The notes under the pieces are model-generated. The model was given only the letters and a program-made list of their open reading frames with translations, did no database searches and was not told the DNA's origin. 64,000 nucleotides of DNA from Idiomarina sp. PL1-037 (GTDB taxonomy: Bacteria > Pseudomonadota > Gammaproteobacteria > Enterobacterales > Alteromonadaceae). Shown here one piece after another: positions 1 to 8,736 of the stretch (positions within the stretch are counted from its first letter, which is position 1; each line of letters begins with the position of its first letter). A program made the translations under genes and the position numbers. The stretch is taken from positions 496,001 to 560,000 of the forward strand of contig NZ_CP139873.1 in NCBI RefSeq assembly GCF_034422975.1, given 5' to 3'.

Positions 1-261
1 CGTATTGGCTTTTACCTTATCGCCGTCTTTGACCAGCCATTCAATTTCCACCTGATTTCCCATTTGGCGAAACACCTGTTCAACCCAGGCACAACCACAA
101 ATGACAGCGTCTTCACGGGTAATAATGCTGGCACGGGACTGGCTTTGTTCCGGGATCAGTTGCGCAGTAATATCTAAACGGGCATCTTCGCCGAATAAAT
201 CTTCTTTCAATGCGGCGCGCACACCGTCCTGAATAGCAAGTTGCAGCTCGGGCTGGCTCAT
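1..261 (-). CDS. nadC: Nicotinate-nucleotide (quinolinate) pyrophosphorylase, N-terminal part
   Basis: This is the first 87 codons of a gene that runs off the left edge. It reads MSQPELQLAIQDGVRAAL, then KEDLFGEDARLDITAQLIP, matching the start of NadC (quinolinate phosphoribosyltransferase), which converts quinolinate and PRPP to nicotinate mononucleotide, CO2 and pyrophosphate in NAD synthesis. Only the N-terminal domain is visible; the catalytic barrel is outside the window. The ATG is at 261-259. The divergent position next to ampD is the same as in E. coli and supports the call. No frameshift is seen in the visible part. Confidence 0.88.
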   Translation of the reverse strand, partial: MSQPELQLAIQDGVRAALKEDLFGEDARLDITAQLIPEQSQSRASIITREDAVICGCAWVEQVFRQMGNQVEIEWLVKDGDKVKANT

Positions 262-328
262 AGATGGCTTTACCTTTTAACAGACAATACGGATACTAGG
301 GGGCAAACTTTACCGTTTTGTTGAGCCT

Positions 329-877
329 GTGAAAAGCGACCCGATAAAAAATCATAAAATAACGACTGCGGCGCAGCATCCGTCCCCGCATTACGATGAG
401 CGCCCACAAAGCGCTGAAGTCAGTCTGCTGGTCATTCACTGTATTAGCCTGCCGGAAGGGCAATATGGTACACCTTATATTCGCCAGTTGTTTATGGGCG
501 ACCTGGAACCCGATGCGCACCCGGACTTTGCTATCCTGAAAGGGCTGAGGGTGTCGGCCCATTGTGTGATCCGCCGGGACGGTACGCTGGAGCAATACGT
601 GCCTTTTGATAAACGTGCCTGGCACGCCGGTATGTCCCGTTATTGCGGGCGCAGACGATGCAACGATTTCAGTATAGGTATTGAACTCGAAGGAACCGAC
701 CACAGTGCTTATACTCAAGAGCAATACGAACAATTAATTGCAGTCACTAAGGCGTTAATCGGTACTTATCCCAATCTAAACCGCCGGCGTATTGTCGGCC
801 ATCAGGATATCGCCCCGGGTCGTAAAACGGACCCGGGCAGTGAATTTGACTGGCAAACCTATTTAAATGCCTTATAA
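329..877 (+). CDS. ampD: 1,6-anhydro-N-acetylmuramyl-L-alanine amidase
   Basis: AmpD is a cytoplasmic zinc amidase that removes the peptide from 1,6-anhydroMurNAc-peptides during cell-wall recycling, which also keeps AmpR-type beta-lactamase inducers low. The 182-residue product has the amidase_2 fold with expected zinc ligands H37 (in LLVIHCISLP), H158 and D168 (in GHQDIAPGRKTDPG). The stretch RVSAHCVIRRDG and the segment NDFSIGIELEGTD are typical of AmpD. Length is close to the E. coli protein (183). The start is a GTG at 329; no strong ribosome binding site is seen, so it is the best fit rather than certain. ampE follows after 10 bases, forming the usual ampDE pair. Confidence 0.93.
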   Translation: MKSDPIKNHKITTAAQHPSPHYDERPQSAEVSLLVIHCISLPEGQYGTPYIRQLFMGDLEPDAHPDFAILKGLRVSAHCVIRRDGTLEQYVPFDKRAWHAGMSRYCGRRRCNDFSIGIELEGTDHSAYTQEQYEQLIAVTKALIGTYPNLNRRRIVGHQDIAPGRKTDPGSEFDWQTYLNAL

Positions 878-887
878 GGAGTCATGA

Positions 888-1715
888 ATGGTTCTCATTG
901 CGTTGCTGATTGCTTTAAGCGTTGAGCGTTTGTATCACAGCCCGGCCTTTTTGCACTGGTCGTTTTTTCTGGAACGCTGGCAACACTGGAGTGCGGCACG
1001 GCTGACAAACGAAAAGTGGGAAAGTGAGCCACTGCAACTGGTTCGCCTGCTGGTTCCTGCTTTGGCTGTCGGCTTTTTGGTGGTGTTGCTGGACAACCTT
1101 ATGGTCACCTTTATTGTCAGTATTTTGTCTTTACTGCTGGCAATGAATTGCCAGCCCGCCCGCAAAAGCTATAAAGCGTATTTAAAAGCGGCAAACCGGG
1201 GCGATGAACAACAGGTAAATGAACATCAACAGGCATTAACTGAATTTGCCGGGCATCATCAGCCAAAACAGTTAAGTGACACGTTAATCTGGATCAATTA
1301 TCGGCAATATATTGCGGTGATGTTTTATTTTGTGCTGTTTGGCAGTTTTGGCGCTCTGGTATACGCCAGTCTGCGTTATGCCGAGAAGCAATTAATAAAT
1401 GAACAGAAATCGGCTAAACCCTGGCAGCAATTTATGTGGTTCGCAGACTGGGTTCCGGCTCGCTTAGCCGGGTTTGGCTTATTAATTGTGGGGCATTTTT
1501 CACGGGCGTTTCCGGTTTGGGCCAAGCACTGTCTGAACCCGCAGACCGATCCGGACAAACTTCTGTTTAATGTCGCCAGCAAAGCAGAAGACAGCCCTCA
1601 GCATCCCGACGACAGAACCGAGCACATTGCTTGTCAGTTGCGCTTAATGCGTCGCCAGCAGGTTTTCTGGGTGTGTGTTATTGCCGCCTTAACCTTAACG
1701 GGTTGGGTAAACTAG
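888..1715 (+). CDS. ampE: Inner-membrane protein AmpE
   Basis: AmpE is an inner-membrane protein encoded with AmpD; it is linked to beta-lactamase regulation, but its biochemical role is not settled. The 275-residue product starts MVLIALLIALSVERLY, typical of AmpE/CobD-like proteins. Hydrophobic segments occur near residues 55-85, 145-165, 190-205 and at the C-terminus (VFWVCVIAALTLTGW). AAGGAG lies just upstream of the ATG at 888. A second ATG four bases earlier is out of frame. The gene is very probably cotranscribed with ampD. It is slightly shorter than the E. coli protein (284). Confidence 0.85.
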   Translation: MVLIALLIALSVERLYHSPAFLHWSFFLERWQHWSAARLTNEKWESEPLQLVRLLVPALAVGFLVVLLDNLMVTFIVSILSLLLAMNCQPARKSYKAYLKAANRGDEQQVNEHQQALTEFAGHHQPKQLSDTLIWINYRQYIAVMFYFVLFGSFGALVYASLRYAEKQLINEQKSAKPWQQFMWFADWVPARLAGFGLLIVGHFSRAFPVWAKHCLNPQTDPDKLLFNVASKAEDSPQHPDDRTEHIACQLRLMRRQQVFWVCVIAALTLTGWVN

Positions 1716-1738
1716 AGGTTGTACCAGCTGAGAAAAAT

Positions 1739-1767
1739 TTGGGCTCAGTGGGTAAATGATTTAGAAT
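1739..1767 (+). promoter_or_regulatory. Predicted sigma-70 promoter of pdhR
   Basis: A -35 hexamer TTGGGC (1739-1744) and a -10 hexamer TAGAAT (1762-1767) are separated by 17 bases. This would start transcription near 1774, just before the PdhR operator and about 26 bases ahead of the pdhR ATG. Confidence 0.6.
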
Positions 1768-1776
1768 AACCGCATC

Positions 1777-1794
1777 ATTTGGTCTGACCAATTT
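1777..1794. promoter_or_regulatory. PdhR operator
   Basis: The sequence ATTTGGTCTGACCAATTT contains a perfect 13-base inverted repeat, TTGGTC-T-GACCAA (1779-1791). It fits the known PdhR box (ATTGGTNNNACCAAT). It lies just downstream of the predicted start of transcription and directly before pdhR, the arrangement expected for a pyruvate-relieved repressor controlling its own operon. Confidence 0.85.
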
Positions 1795-1800
1795 ACCGTT

Positions 1801-2547
1801 ATGCCGGATTTACCCATAAAACAAACGAAATTATCTGACACTATTGTCGCTCATCTTGAGCAGATGATCGTGGATGGGCGACTTGGTGCCGGGCAAAAAC
1901 TTCCGTCAGAACGTCAGTTGGCTCAGCAGTTCAATGTGTCACGCCCATCGTTGCGTGAGGCCATTCAAAAACTGGAAGCAAAAGGTGTTTTAGAGCGTCG
2001 GCAGGGCGGAGGCACTTATGTTATTAACAGCATGAATGAGCAACTGACCGAACCTTTATTTGAATTACTGGCCAAACACCCAGAGTCGCAATTTGATTTG
2101 CTTGAGTTCCGTCATGCATTGGAGGGCATCTCATCTTTTTATGCGGCGTTAAGAGGCACCGACGCCGATCTGGATCGGATTTCCGAGAGTATAAAAGACT
2201 TAGAGAATAGCCGGGCTAACAGTATCGACGATCAGGTCAACGCAATAGTGGAGTTTTACCACCGCATTGCCGAGGCTTCGCACAACGTTATTTTGTTGCA
2301 TGTCATTCATGGCATGCAGGAATTACTGGCCGAAAATATTAGGCAGAACCTGGAAATACTGGCGGGTCGTGACGACTTGCTGGGAAAACTGAATCAACAC
2401 CGTCAGCAGCTGGTTAGTGCCATTGTTGCCGGTAAACCGGAGCAAGCGCGGGATGCGTGTCATCAACATTTAGCCTATATTGAACAGACATTGTTAAACT
2501 TAGGCAAAGAACAGTCACGCATTCAACGTTCGCTACGACGTTCCTGA
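1801..2547 (+). CDS. pdhR: Pyruvate dehydrogenase complex repressor
   Basis: PdhR is a GntR-family (FadR subfamily) transcriptional repressor of the pyruvate dehydrogenase genes, released from DNA by pyruvate. The 248-residue product has an N-terminal winged helix-turn-helix (about residues 9-77, with LPSERQLAQQFNVSRPSLRE and the wing RRQGGGTYV) and an all-helical FCD ligand-binding domain (about 95-230). The C-terminal RIQRSLRRS resembles E. coli PdhR. No clear Shine-Dalgarno sequence precedes the ATG, but the following residues (KLSDTIVAHLE) align with the E. coli N-terminus. It sits directly upstream of aceE with 25 bases between, so it probably heads the pdhR-aceEF-lpdA operon. Confidence 0.93.
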   Translation: MPDLPIKQTKLSDTIVAHLEQMIVDGRLGAGQKLPSERQLAQQFNVSRPSLREAIQKLEAKGVLERRQGGGTYVINSMNEQLTEPLFELLAKHPESQFDLLEFRHALEGISSFYAALRGTDADLDRISESIKDLENSRANSIDDQVNAIVEFYHRIAEASHNVILLHVIHGMQELLAENIRQNLEILAGRDDLLGKLNQHRQQLVSAIVAGKPEQARDACHQHLAYIEQTLLNLGKEQSRIQRSLRRS

Positions 2548-2572
2548 ATTGATAAAAAGGTAAGGAATAGCT

Positions 2573-5245
2573 ATGAGTGAAGAATTAAACAAAGATGTCG
2601 ACCAGCAGGAAACTCAAGAGTGGTTAGACGCTCTTGAGGGGGTGCTTGAGGCTGAAGGCCCGGAAAGAGCGCACTATCTGTTAGAACAACTGGTCGACAA
2701 AGCTCGTCGCAATGGCGCTTATTTACCGTATAAGCCAACCACGGCATATCTGAATACCATTCCGGCCAGTCAGGAACCCACTATGCCGGGTAACCAGACG
2801 CTGGAATCGCGCATTCGTTCAGCCATTCGCTGGAATGCCGCCATGATGGTGTTGCGTGCATCGCAAAAAGGCGAAGAGTTAGGTGGCCACCTTGCCAGTT
2901 TTGCTTCTTCGGCGATGTTATACGATGTTGGCTTTAACCATTTCTTCCGTGCGCCAAATGAAGACGATGGTGGTGACTTCCTGTTTATCCAGGGGCATGT
3001 GTCACCTGGTATCTACGGCCGGGCCTTCATTGAAGGACGTTTGACCGAAGAGCAATTGAATAACTTTCGTCAGGAAGTCGACGGTAAAGGCTTACCTTCT
3101 TATCCGCACCCGAACTTAATGCCGGACTTTTGGCAGTTCCCGACAGTCTCTATGGGCTTAGGTCCAATTCAGGCTATCTATTTAGCCCGTTTCCTTAAGT
3201 ATCTTACTGACCGCGGCATTAAAGACTGCTCGAAGCAACGTGTTTACTGCTTCTTAGGTGACGGTGAAACCGATGAGCCAGAAAGCTTAGGTGCTATTGG
3301 CCTGGCCGCTCGCGAAGAGCTGGACAACCTGACCTTTGTTATTAACTGTAACTTGCAGCGCTTAGACGGCCCGGTACGTGGTAACGGTAAAATCATTCAG
3401 GAACTGGAGGGTAACTTCCATGGCGCCGGCTGGGAAGTGATTAAAGTTATCTGGGGGCGCTACTGGGATCCGCTGTTGTACCGCGACACCGAAGGTAAAT
3501 TGCAGCAGTTAATGGAAGAAACCGTTGACGGTGATTACCAGAACTTTAAAGCCAAAGGTGGCAAGTTCACCCGTGAAAACTTTTTTGGTAAGTACCCTGA
3601 AACCGAAGAAATGGTCGCCAACTTGTCTGACGAAGACATCTGGCGCTTAAACCGTGGCGGGCATGACCCGGTAAAAGTCTACTCGGCGTACCATAAAGCC
3701 GCTAATACCAAAGGTCGGCCACAGGTTATTTTAGCGAAAACCGTAAAAGGTTATGGCATGGGTGCTGCGGGCGAAGGTAAAAACATTGCCCACCAGGTTA
3801 AGAAAATGGATTTAGACGCAGTTAAGCACATGCGTGACCGTTTCAATATCCCGTTTGAAGACAAAGAGCTGGAAGACCTGCCTTACTACAAGTTTGACGA
3901 CGACAGCGATGAAATGAAGTATTTGAACGAGCGTCGCGAGAAGCTCGGTGGTTATATGCCAGTGCGTCGTCCGGAAAGCGATGTTGAGCTTGAGTTGCCC
4001 GCACTGAAAGCTTTTGATGCGGTTCTGAAAGGTTCAGGGGATCGTGAAATTTCCTCAACTATGGCCTTTGTTCGTGTACTGACAGCGCTGCTGAAAGACA
4101 AGAAAATTGGTAAACGTATTGTGCCAATTATTCCGGATGAAGCTCGTACCTTTGGCATGGAAGGCTTGTTCCGTCAGGTGGGTATTTATTCGCACCATGG
4201 CCAGAAATATACGCCGCAGGATAAAGACCAGGTTGCCTATTATCGTGAAGATAAAAAAGGCCAGGTGATTCAGGAAGGCATCAACGAACTCGGTGCTATG
4301 GCGTCCTGGATTGCAGCGGGTACCAGTTACTCGTTAAATAACGAGCCGATGATTCCGTTCTACATTTACTACTCAATGTTCGGCTTCCAGCGAGTCGGTG
4401 ACTTAGTCTGGGCCGCAGGTGACAGTCAGACCCGCGGCTTCCTGGTCGGAGGTACTGCCGGTCGCACAACGCTTAACGGTGAAGGTCTGCAGCACCAGGA
4501 CGGACACAGCATGGTTCACTTTGGCACGGTGCCAAACTGCATTAGCTATGATCCGACATACGGTTATGAAATTGCAGTTATCGTGCACGATGGCCTGAAA
4601 CGCATGTTTGGCGACCAGGAGAATGTATTCTATTACCTCACTGTAATGAATGAAAACTACCATCAACCTGAAATGCCGGAAGGTGTCGAAGAAGGCATCA
4701 TCAAAGGTATTTACGAACTGGATAAAGTGAAGGCCAAGAATAAGGCCAAAGGCGACGTTCAGTTGTTAGGCAGTGGCACCATTTTGCAGCAAGTACGTGA
4801 AGCCGCGACAATCTTGTCTGAAGAGTATGACGTGAACTCAACGGTTTACAGCGTAACTTCATTCAATGAGCTGGCACGTGACGGTCTGGATACTGACCGC
4901 TGGAACATGCTGAATCCTGAGAAGAAAGAAAAAGAAGCCTACATTACGCAAGTCATGAAAAAGGCAAAAGGACCGGCAGTAGCAGCAACTGACTACGTTA
5001 AGTTGTACGCTGATCAGGTTCGTGCCTGGGTACCAACCTCTTACCGGGTATTAGGTACTGACGGCTTTGGACGCTCAGACAGCCGCGCTAACTTGCGTAA
5101 GCACTTTGAAGTGAATCCGCATTATATTGTGGTTGCAGCACTTAAAGAGCTGGCAGACCAAGGTGATATCGATAAGAAAGTGGTAGCTAAAGCTATCAAA
5201 GACTACGATATCGACACTGACAAGCTGAACCCGCGTTTAGCATAA
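2573..5245 (+). CDS. aceE: Pyruvate dehydrogenase E1 component (homodimeric)
   Basis: AceE is the thiamine diphosphate-dependent E1 subunit that decarboxylates pyruvate and passes the acetyl group to the lipoyl arms of AceF. The 890-residue product matches the homodimeric gammaproteobacterial E1 (E. coli 887). The thiamine diphosphate motif is visible as GDGETDEPESLGA with the closing NCNLQ near residues 228-265. AAGGA precedes the ATG. It starts 25 bases after pdhR and ends 12 bases before aceF, consistent with one operon under the PdhR box. No internal damage was seen. Confidence 0.97.
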   Translation: MSEELNKDVDQQETQEWLDALEGVLEAEGPERAHYLLEQLVDKARRNGAYLPYKPTTAYLNTIPASQEPTMPGNQTLESRIRSAIRWNAAMMVLRASQKGEELGGHLASFASSAMLYDVGFNHFFRAPNEDDGGDFLFIQGHVSPGIYGRAFIEGRLTEEQLNNFRQEVDGKGLPSYPHPNLMPDFWQFPTVSMGLGPIQAIYLARFLKYLTDRGIKDCSKQRVYCFLGDGETDEPESLGAIGLAAREELDNLTFVINCNLQRLDGPVRGNGKIIQELEGNFHGAGWEVIKVIWGRYWDPLLYRDTEGKLQQLMEETVDGDYQNFKAKGGKFTRENFFGKYPETEEMVANLSDEDIWRLNRGGHDPVKVYSAYHKAANTKGRPQVILAKTVKGYGMGAAGEGKNIAHQVKKMDLDAVKHMRDRFNIPFEDKELEDLPYYKFDDDSDEMKYLNERREKLGGYMPVRRPESDVELELPALKAFDAVLKGSGDREISSTMAFVRVLTALLKDKKIGKRIVPIIPDEARTFGMEGLFRQVGIYSHHGQKYTPQDKDQVAYYREDKKGQVIQEGINELGAMASWIAAGTSYSLNNEPMIPFYIYYSMFGFQRVGDLVWAAGDSQTRGFLVGGTAGRTTLNGEGLQHQDGHSMVHFGTVPNCISYDPTYGYEIAVIVHDGLKRMFGDQENVFYYLTVMNENYHQPEMPEGVEEGIIKGIYELDKVKAKNKAKGDVQLLGSGTILQQVREAATILSEEYDVNSTVYSVTSFNELARDGLDTDRWNMLNPEKKEKEAYITQVMKKAKGPAVAATDYVKLYADQVRAWVPTSYRVLGTDGFGRSDSRANLRKHFEVNPHYIVVAALKELADQGDIDKKVVAKAIKDYDIDTDKLNPRLA

Positions 5246-5257
5246 GGAGGTACTGAG

Positions 5258-7063
5258 ATGGCCGATCAAATCGAACTCAAAGTCCCCGACGTGGGCGGCG
5301 AAGAAGTAGAAGTTATTGAAATTTTGGTCAGTGAAGGCGATACCGTTGAGCAGGAAGACGGTATCGTCACTGTCGAAAGTGACAAAGCTTCCATGGATAT
5401 TCCGGCATCTTCAGGCGGTAAAATTACCGAGCTGAAAGTAAAAGTTGGCGATACCATCAGTGAAGGCGACGTGCTGGCTATGATCGAAGCTTCCGGTGAC
5501 TCGGAAGAGTCGGATGACTCTGACAATGAAGACTCTGAAGAAGCCAGCGATAAAGCCGACGAGGAAGAAAGCGACGATAAAGAAGCCGATGACGAGGCTG
5601 AAGAATCGGAAGAGAAAGAGGAAGAGGAGAAAGACAAAGACTCTGAATCTGAGAAAAAATCTTCTGGTGGTAGCAGCAAAGTCATAGACGTGGAAGTGCC
5701 GGATATTGGTGATGAAGAAGATGTTGAAATCATCGAAATTCTGGTGTCCAAAGGCGATTCAGTGTCTGCTGAAGACGGTTTAATTACACTAGAAACCGAT
5801 AAGGCCACCATGGATGTGCCTTGCCCGGAAGACGGTGAAATTGAAGAAATGCTGGTTGAAGTCGGCGACAAGGTGTCGCAGGGCTCGGTTATTGCCAAGC
5901 TGAAAGTTTCTGGTGGCGCTGATGACTCTGAAGCTGAAGAGGAAGACTCAGCGAAAGAAGAGAAATCAGAATCTGGTGAAGACTCCGGTAAAGAATCAGA
6001 TAAGTCGGATAAAAAGTCTGACGACAAAGACCAGAAAAAAGACAAAGAGAAAGACAGTGGCAGCAGCGTTAAGCCAAGCAGTGAACGCCAGCCTCCGGTG
6101 CCTGATCACCCAAGCCAGCGTAGCGACCGTAAAGAAGGTGTTCTTCATGCGTCGCCTGCTGTGCGCCGTGTCGCGCGTGAGTTTGGTGTCGACTTATCGC
6201 AAGTTAAAGGTTCAGGTCCTAAAGACCGTATACTGAAAGAAGACGTACAAGATTTCGTTAAATACGAGCTCTCTCGTCCGAAAGCCGTTGCGGGCGCAAC
6301 TGGCCAGGGCGGCGGTGGATTGCAGGTAATTGATCCGCCGAAGGTCGACTTCAGCAAGTTCGGTGAAGTAGAAGAAGTTCAGTTGTCGCGCATTCAGCGT
6401 AAATCTGGACCTAACTTACACCGTAACTGGGTGACTATCCCTCACGTAACGCAGTTCGATGAGGCCGACATAACTGAGCTGGAAAACTTCCGTAAGTCAG
6501 AAAACGAAGTAGCTAAGAAGAAAGATTTGGGTTTCAAGATAACGCCGTTAGTGTTTATTTTGAAAGCGTGTGCCAAAGGCCTGCGAGAGTTCCCGACCTT
6601 TAATTCGTCTTTGTCAGAATCCGGTGAGTCACTGTACATGAAAAAGTACGTGAACATTGGCGTGGCGGTTGATACGCCAAATGGTCTGGTGGTTCCGGTT
6701 ATTCGTGATGTCGACAAAAAAGGCATTTACGAACTCTCGGAAGAGCTGGTTGAAATTAGCTCGAAAGCGCGTGACGGTAAGTTGAAAGCAACCGATATGC
6801 AAGGCGGGTGCTTCTCAATTTCCAGCTTGGGTGGTATTGGCGGTACAGCCTTTACACCTATCGTGAATGCTCCCGACGTTGCCATTCTTGGGGTCTCTCG
6901 TAACGAGATGAAACCGAAGTGGAACGGCAAAGAGTTTGAACCACGCCTGACTCTGCCATTGTCGCTGTCCTATGATCACCGTGTCATTGATGGTGCTGAG
7001 GCCGCGCGTTTCACCGCCTATTTAAGTGGTGTACTGGGAGATATCCGCAAATTGGTGCTTTAA
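5258..7063 (+). CDS. aceF: Pyruvate dehydrogenase E2, dihydrolipoyl acetyltransferase
   Basis: AceF forms the core of the pyruvate dehydrogenase complex and transfers the acetyl group to CoA. The 601-residue product has two lipoyl domains, with lipoylated lysines predicted at K43 (ESDKASMD) and K182 (ETDKATMD), a peripheral-subunit-binding domain near residues 290-330 (SPAVRRVAREFGVDLSQVKG), and the catalytic domain with H574 and D578 in DHRVIDG. E. coli AceF has three lipoyl domains; this protein has two. The linkers at about residues 82-142 and 215-278 are very rich in Asp, Glu, Ser and Lys instead of the usual Ala/Pro. AAGGAGG precedes the ATG. Confidence 0.96.
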   Translation: MADQIELKVPDVGGEEVEVIEILVSEGDTVEQEDGIVTVESDKASMDIPASSGGKITELKVKVGDTISEGDVLAMIEASGDSEESDDSDNEDSEEASDKADEEESDDKEADDEAEESEEKEEEEKDKDSESEKKSSGGSSKVIDVEVPDIGDEEDVEIIEILVSKGDSVSAEDGLITLETDKATMDVPCPEDGEIEEMLVEVGDKVSQGSVIAKLKVSGGADDSEAEEEDSAKEEKSESGEDSGKESDKSDKKSDDKDQKKDKEKDSGSSVKPSSERQPPVPDHPSQRSDRKEGVLHASPAVRRVAREFGVDLSQVKGSGPKDRILKEDVQDFVKYELSRPKAVAGATGQGGGGLQVIDPPKVDFSKFGEVEEVQLSRIQRKSGPNLHRNWVTIPHVTQFDEADITELENFRKSENEVAKKKDLGFKITPLVFILKACAKGLREFPTFNSSLSESGESLYMKKYVNIGVAVDTPNGLVVPVIRDVDKKGIYELSEELVEISSKARDGKLKATDMQGGCFSISSLGGIGGTAFTPIVNAPDVAILGVSRNEMKPKWNGKEFEPRLTLPLSLSYDHRVIDGAEAARFTAYLSGVLGDIRKLVL

Positions 7064-7072
7064 GCACCAATT
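7050..7072. promoter_or_regulatory. Perfect 23-base inverted repeat at the end of aceF
   Basis: AATTGGTGCTT and AAGCACCAATT flank a single central T, which is the first base of the aceF stop codon (7061-7063). There is no T-tract, so it is not a standard intrinsic terminator. It could stabilise the aceEF message 3' end or bind a protein. The TTGGT/ACCAA ends recall the PdhR box but the spacing is wrong. Confidence 0.5.
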
Positions 7073-7174
7073 GGGGTAGGAAATACGAAAAAATTCGCGC
7101 TACAATAGCGTCACATTTAGCGTTGACTGAGCGCAGCCGGTGGCTCAACTGGCTGTGACAAAAAAGGGGTTAAC

Positions 7175-8602
7175 ATGAGCGACAAAATTACAACACAGGT
7201 AGTGGTGTTAGGTTCGGGCCCGGGCGGATATTCAGCAGCTTTCCGTGCGGCTGACTTGGGTCTGGACGTTGTTTTGATTGAGCGTTACAGCACCTTAGGC
7301 GGTGTTTGCCTGAACGTTGGCTGTATTCCGTCAAAAGCATTGCTGCATATGACCAAGCACATTGAAGAAGCTCAGCACTTGGCGGAAGAAGGTATTGAGT
7401 TTGGCGAGCCAAAAATTGACCTGGATAAACTGCGCAAACACAAAGAAAAAGTGGTTGGCCAGTTAACCGGTGGCCTTGGCCAGATGTCAAAAATGCGCAA
7501 GGTAAAAGTGGTTAACGGTTACGGCAAATTTACCGGCAGCAACACCATTAAAGTTGAAGGCGACGACGGCGAAACCGAAGTTAAATTTGATAACGCTATT
7601 ATCGCTGCAGGTTCTCAAGCCATTAAATTGCCGTTCATTCCACATGACGACGACCGCGTATGGGATTCCACCGACGCACTGGAACTGAAAGAAATTCCTG
7701 AGAAAATGTTGTTATTAGGTGGTGGTATCATCGCTCTGGAGATGGGCCAGGTATACGCCTCTCTGGGATCTAAAGTTGATGTCGTTGAGATGACCGATCA
7801 GTTAGTACCGCCAGCTGACGCTGACATCATTAAAAACTTCAACAAACAGATCAAAGGCCGCTTTGAAAACGTGATGTTAAGCACTAAAGCAACCAACGTT
7901 GAAGCGAAAAAAGACGGTGTTTACGTCACCTTTGAAGGTGATAAAGCGCCAAAAGATCCGGTCAAATACGACGCGGTTCTGGTAGCTGTAGGCCGTGCAC
8001 CAAATGGTAATAAGATTGACGCTGACAAAGCCGGCGTGAACGTTGACGACCGTGGCTTTATCAAAGTGGACAGCCAGATGCGCACTAACGTAGACCACAT
8101 TTTCGCTATTGGCGATGTCGTCGGTCAGCCTATGCTGGCGCACAAAGCGGTACATGAATCGCATGTGGCGGCAGAAGTCATCTCTGGTAAGAAGCACTTC
8201 TTCGAACCGAAAGTGATTCCTTCTATCATGTACACCAACCCAGAAGTTGCATGGGCCGGTGTTACTGAGAAAGAAGCGAAAGAACAGGGCATCGAATACG
8301 ATGCAGTGACTTTCCCCTGGTCAGCTTCGGGCCGCGCTATTGCGTCAAACGCACAGCAAGGCATGACCAAGCTTATCTTTGATAAGAGCAATCGCATTAT
8401 CGGTGGTGCCATGTGTGGTACTAACGCCGGTGAATTGCTGGGTGAAGTTTGCCTTGCCATTGAAATGGGCTGTGATGCAGAAGACATCGCGCTGACGGTC
8501 CACGCACACCCAACCTTGCATGAATCTGTTGGCTTAGCCGCAGAACTTCATGAAGGTTCAATTACCGATATGCCGAATCCTAAGGCGAAAAAGAAGAAGT
8601 AA
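7175..8602 (+). CDS. lpdA: Dihydrolipoyl dehydrogenase (E3)
   Basis: LpdA is the FAD- and NAD-dependent E3 enzyme that reoxidises dihydrolipoyl groups in the pyruvate and 2-oxoglutarate dehydrogenase complexes. The 475-residue product has the FAD-binding GSGPGGYSAA near the N-terminus, redox-active C45 and C50 in GGVCLNVGCIPSK, a second nucleotide-binding motif (LLGGGIIALEMG), and the catalytic pair H445/E450 in HAHPTLHE. The 111-base gap after aceF contains a possible -10 (TACAAT, 7101-7106) and a short hairpin, so lpdA may have its own promoter besides readthrough. A strong terminator follows. Confidence 0.97.
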   Translation: MSDKITTQVVVLGSGPGGYSAAFRAADLGLDVVLIERYSTLGGVCLNVGCIPSKALLHMTKHIEEAQHLAEEGIEFGEPKIDLDKLRKHKEKVVGQLTGGLGQMSKMRKVKVVNGYGKFTGSNTIKVEGDDGETEVKFDNAIIAAGSQAIKLPFIPHDDDRVWDSTDALELKEIPEKMLLLGGGIIALEMGQVYASLGSKVDVVEMTDQLVPPADADIIKNFNKQIKGRFENVMLSTKATNVEAKKDGVYVTFEGDKAPKDPVKYDAVLVAVGRAPNGNKIDADKAGVNVDDRGFIKVDSQMRTNVDHIFAIGDVVGQPMLAHKAVHESHVAAEVISGKKHFFEPKVIPSIMYTNPEVAWAGVTEKEAKEQGIEYDAVTFPWSASGRAIASNAQQGMTKLIFDKSNRIIGGAMCGTNAGELLGEVCLAIEMGCDAEDIALTVHAHPTLHESVGLAAELHEGSITDMPNPKAKKKK

Positions 8603-8627
8603 CATTTTGTTACGATAAATCATCGGT

Positions 8628-8666
8628 AAAACGGCTGCATTCATCGCGAATGCAGCCGTTTTTTTT
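8628..8666 (+). terminator. Intrinsic terminator after lpdA
   Basis: A perfect 15-bp stem (AAAACGGCTGCATTC pairing with GAATGCAGCCGTTTT) closes a five-base loop and runs into a T-tract. It lies 25 bases after the lpdA stop and marks the end of the pyruvate dehydrogenase operon. Confidence 0.95.
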
Positions 8667-8736
8667 GCGCTGAATTTCACAATGCGCTAGTTTAGTGGGG
8701 TTAAAATAACGAACACTAAAGAAAGGGTAATAACCG

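Noticed and set aside
5266..6045. Long serine-rich open frame opposite aceF
   Set aside because: It mirrors the acidic GAA/GAC/TCT codons of the AceF linkers and lipoyl domains; no family features of its own.
7050..7072. Second PdhR operator at the end of aceF
   Set aside because: TTGGT and ACCAA are present but are separated by nine or more bases instead of three.
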